NCBI GenBank assembly: GCA_947627815.1
Contig: CANQXN010000085.1
Span: 1 to 7,262, forward strand
DNA from: an uncultured Clostridia bacterium
Lineage (GTDB): Bacteria > Bacillota > Clostridia > Oscillospirales > CAG-272
Length of the DNA stretch: 7,262 bases
Direction: 5' to 3'
Shown: piece after piece, positions 4,995-7,262 of the stretch
How positions within the stretch are numbered: the first letter of the stretch is position 1
Layout: each line of letters opens with the position of its first letter
The notes under the pieces: generated by a model
The model's database searches: none
What the model was told of the DNA's origin: nothing
The model's input: the letters and a program-made list of their open reading frames with translations, nothing else
Made by a program: the position numbers and the translations under genes

Positions 4995-6347
4995 ATGAAA
5001 AAACGAATGACACTTTATAAAGGTGTCAGGATGATAGAGCCTGACGACGGATCGATCCGCAGCCGCGATCTTCTGATCGGCGCCGATGAAAACGAAGAGC
5101 CGGTCATCCTTGCCGTGGAAGATCACATCGACGACATGGCGCTCAAGGCAAGGGAGGTCAGAGCAAACAAAGGCATCGTCTCTGTCGTGAAAGGCGACAA
5201 CAACTATCTTTTCCCTCTCTTCACCGATCTTGCGGTGACGGTGCGGGAACCGGGCGCCATGTATATCGAGCGCCTGAGCGAGACCTTGAACGCGGCTACC
5301 GCCGGCGGCTTCGGCCAGCTTTTGGCCTTTTATCCGGGGGATCGGCGCCTGCCCTGGCAAGATGTGATCGACGCCATCGCCAACCACCCCAGCCATCGGT
5401 TTTTCCCGCTTTTTCCCCTGTCGCCCGACGGCAAGACCCTGTCCAATTATTCCCTTCTGCGAAACGCCGGCGCCGTAGCGGTCACCGACATTTACACCCC
5501 CGCGCTTGCCGACGCCTTGCTGTACGAAGGCATGGCGCGCGCGGCGGAGGAAGGGCTTGCCTTTTTTGCCGACGCCTGCGCGCCTGATCTTGCCGCGCGC
5601 GGTGCCGTCCACAACGGAACGGTGGCGCGGATGCGGCGCTATGCCTACATGCCCTCCTGCGCCGAGGATCTCGCGGTCGCCCGCCATCTGCTGTTTGCCG
5701 CCGAGACGGGGTGCCGCCTGCATCTCTCGGGCCTGTCCCGCGCGACCTCGTTTGATATGGTGCGCCGGGCGAAAAGCGCCGGTCTTGCCGTGAGCTGCGA
5801 TGTCTCCCCCTTCCATTTTTCCATGACCGACATGGATGTGCTTTATTATGGGATCCGCGCCAAGCTCTACCCGCCCCTGCGCTCCGAAAGCGACCGTTTG
5901 GCCGTCATAGACGCCTTAGCCGACGGCACGGTAGATGCCATCGCCTCCCACCACACGCCCAACGAGATCGAAAGAAGCGGGATTTCGCTGACAAACGCCC
6001 CCTTCGGCGCCGCAAGCCTCGAAACCACCTTTCTCGCGGCGCTCAACACCCTGCTTTTCCCCGCTTCGCCCGCCGAGAGCAAAAAGCTGTCGCTGCCGCG
6101 CCTTTTGTCGCTCCTCTCTTGGAACCCCGCCGCCATTTTGACCTCGATTTGCCCCAATCTGAAACCTTTGACCCACCCCCTCGCCCCGGGACAAGGCGCG
6201 GATTTTCTTTTGGCGTCGTTGGACGGCACGATTGCGGTAAAAACGCCCTTTTTCCGGGGCAAGGCGACCAATTCCCCCTTTCTCGGCCGCTCCTTTTTCG
6301 GGAAAATTTTACGCGTTGTGGTACGGGGACAGGAAACCATACTGTAA
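4995..6347 (+). CDS. Dihydroorotase-family amidohydrolase homologue lacking the metal site (probable pseudoenzyme)
   Basis: Its 450 residues match the length and layout of type I dihydroorotase, which closes carbamoyl-aspartate to dihydroorotate in pyrimidine synthesis. Retained landmarks are REPG (84-87), ETLNAATAGGF (96-106), YPPLR (292-296) and DGTVDAIA (310-317). By eye alignment the metal ligands are gone. The HxH of DLHVHLREPG reads A80-V-T82. The HAED His falls in FADAC (near Ala192). HISHVS reads HLSGLS with Gly246, and the catalytic Asp of TDHAPH is His319. PHHL is PFHF, and the substrate Asn of PNT is Gly115. Hydrolase activity is therefore unlikely. Inactive homologues are known: the PyrC' protein that scaffolds aspartate transcarbamoylase in Pseudomonas, and brain CRMPs. 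The frame is intact, with AGGAGG at 4980-4985, 9 bases before ATG. It follows the regulator by 44 bases and probably shares its transcript. No pyrB is in the window. Confidence 0.85.
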   Translation: MKKRMTLYKGVRMIEPDDGSIRSRDLLIGADENEEPVILAVEDHIDDMALKAREVRANKGIVSVVKGDNNYLFPLFTDLAVTVREPGAMYIERLSETLNAATAGGFGQLLAFYPGDRRLPWQDVIDAIANHPSHRFFPLFPLSPDGKTLSNYSLLRNAGAVAVTDIYTPALADALLYEGMARAAEEGLAFFADACAPDLAARGAVHNGTVARMRRYAYMPSCAEDLAVARHLLFAAETGCRLHLSGLSRATSFDMVRRAKSAGLAVSCDVSPFHFSMTDMDVLYYGIRAKLYPPLRSESDRLAVIDALADGTVDAIASHHTPNEIERSGISLTNAPFGAASLETTFLAALNTLLFPASPAESKKLSLPRLLSLLSWNPAAILTSICPNLKPLTHPLAPGQGADFLLASLDGTIAVKTPFFRGKATNSPFLGRSFFGKILRVVVRGQETIL

Positions 6348-6367
6348 TTTTTATAAAAAAGCAAACA

Positions 6368-6396
6368 AAAAAGAGAAGGATTTTCCTTCTCTTTTT
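6368..6396. terminator. Bidirectional terminator between the convergent operon and pheT
   Basis: AAAAAGAGAAGGA (6368-6380) pairs perfectly with TCCTTCTCTTTTT (6384-6396) across a 3-base loop. Flanking A-runs on the left and T-runs on the right supply a U-tail in both directions. It lies 20 bases after the dihydroorotase-like stop and 17 bases after the pheT stop on the other strand. Confidence 0.88.
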
Positions 6397-6412
6397 GCTT
6401 TTTGGCGGTTTC

Positions 6413-7262
6413 TTATTTTCTCAAGACCAGGCCGAGATTTTTCTTGAGAGCGTCGAGCATTTTGGCGCAGGTCTTTTCGGTTTCTTCGTCGGTGAGGGTA
6501 TGATCCTGGGCGCGCAAGGTCACGCGGAACGCCACGCTCTTGTTGCCCTCTCCCAACTTTTCGCCCTCGTAGACATCGAAAAGCTCGATTTTTTCGATGA
6601 GGCGGCCGGCGCCTTTCTTCATCACATCTTCAATGACGCCCACTTCTAAGTCTTTGGGGCAGAGGAAGGCGAAATCGCGGGTGGCGGCGGGATATTTCGG
6701 CAGCGGCTTATACTGCTTTTTGCTGTCGGAGAGCGCAAACAGTTTGTCGACATTCAGATAGGCGAGATAGACCCGCTGCGAGAAGCCGTAATTGGCCGCC
6801 ACTTCGGGATGCAGTTCCCCGAAAACGCCGAGCGTTTCCCTGCCGCCCCGGGCGGCGAGCGTCGCACAGCGCCCCGGATGGAAGGTGGGATTCTCTTTTT
6901 CGGCGGTGTAGACGACATTCTTGAGGCCGGCATAGGCGGCGATGTTCTCCACCATGCCCTTGAGTTCATAGAAGCCGCCGGCGCCGTAAAAGCCGAAGGC
7001 CAGCATGGTGCGTTCCTCGGGCAGATTTTCGGGATTGTCGTCGGGCAGATAGATATAGGCCATTTCATAGAGAGAGGCGACCTCGGAATGGAAATTGTCA
7101 TTGCGGGCCAGCACTTCGAGCAGCGAAGGCAGAAGCGAAGTGCGCATCACGCTGGTGTCCTCGCCCAAGGGATTGGAAATCACCACCGCCCGGCGTTCGG
7201 GGGCATCGGGGGCAAGGCCGATCTTGTCGAGCACTTTGGGCGATGTGAAGGAGAAGGTCATC
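6413..7262 (-). CDS. pheT: Phenylalanine--tRNA ligase beta subunit, C-terminal part (cut by right window edge)
   Basis: PheT pairs with PheS as an alpha2-beta2 enzyme that charges tRNA-Phe in the cytoplasm. The visible 282 residues are the last third of a protein that is usually near 800 long. The ATG at 7261-7259 is internal: it stands at the family position of xTYSFTSPK, so the gene continues past the edge. Seen in order are the catalytic-like core with ISNPLGEDTSVMRTSLLPSL (28-47) and FHPGR (127-131), then GVFGELHP (145-152). The C-terminal FDX-ACB anticodon-binding domain spans about 187-282, with YPAATRDFAF (190-199) and a closing LRAQDHTLTDEE (249-260). No frameshift or missing motif was seen. 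The upstream pheS would lie beyond the window, and the gene ends at the shared bidirectional terminator. Confidence 0.96.
   Translation of the reverse strand, partial: MTFSFTSPKVLDKIGLAPDAPERRAVVISNPLGEDTSVMRTSLLPSLLEVLARNDNFHSEVASLYEMAYIYLPDDNPENLPEERTMLAFGFYGAGGFYELKGMVENIAAYAGLKNVVYTAEKENPTFHPGRCATLAARGGRETLGVFGELHPEVAANYGFSQRVYLAYLNVDKLFALSDSKKQYKPLPKYPAATRDFAFLCPKDLEVGVIEDVMKKGAGRLIEKIELFDVYEGEKLGEGNKSVAFRVTLRAQDHTLTDEETEKTCAKMLDALKKNLGLVLRK

Noticed and set aside
4932..5816. Antisense 294-codon open frame opposite the dihydroorotase-like gene
   Set aside because: The plus-strand protein shows clear family signatures across the same bases. The antisense frame has no ribosome site or recognisable domain and starts inside another gene.

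Overview
The window reads as chromosomal DNA from a low-copy, ordinary genomic context in a Bacillota (Firmicutes) bacterium, most likely an uncultured gut-type Clostridia. The reasons are strong AGGAGG-type ribosome sites, sigma-A promoters with 17-bp spacers, a clostridial-type class II fructose-bisphosphate aldolase, a Gram-positive-style lipoprotein, a bacterial acyl-ACP thioesterase and a GH36 alpha-galactosidase. The genes are moderately GC-rich and the intergenic spacers are A/T-rich. The genus cannot be fixed from sequence alone. No mobile element, CRISPR array, tRNA or rRNA was seen.

Layout. (1) 1-680, minus strand: the N-terminal 226 residues of a GH36 alpha-galactosidase, cut by the window edge and starting at GTG. 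(2) 681-903: a compact divergent regulatory region. It holds a minus-strand promoter with a cre-like catabolite site over its start, a plus-strand promoter with perfect -35 and -10 hexamers, an inverted repeat next to the -35, and a cUUCGg hairpin predicted at the extreme 5' end of the plus-strand mRNA. (3) 904-2334: a large secreted lipoprotein of unknown function, closed by a strong terminator. (4) 2428-3464: fba with its own promoter and terminator. (5) 3560-6347: a probable three-gene operon of acyl-ACP thioesterase, an overlapping small regulator (compressed receiver plus OmpR-type winged helix), and a dihydroorotase-family protein. (6) A bidirectional terminator, then the C-terminal part of pheT on the minus strand, cut by the right edge.

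How the genes fit together. Alpha-galactosidase and Fba both belong to carbohydrate use: one releases galactose from raffinose-type sugars and the other works in central glycolysis. The lipoprotein is divergent from the galactosidase and shares a near-identical promoter start with it, but nothing shows a functional link. The thioesterase releases fatty acids from acyl-ACP. Its regulator is translationally coupled to it by a 4-base overlap.

The most notable item is the dihydroorotase homologue at 4995-6347. The fold signature is well kept (REPG, AGGF, PPLR, DGTVDAIA), yet by eye all five classical metal-ligand positions are substituted in a full-length, well-translated reading frame. This points to a conserved pseudoenzyme rather than a decaying gene.
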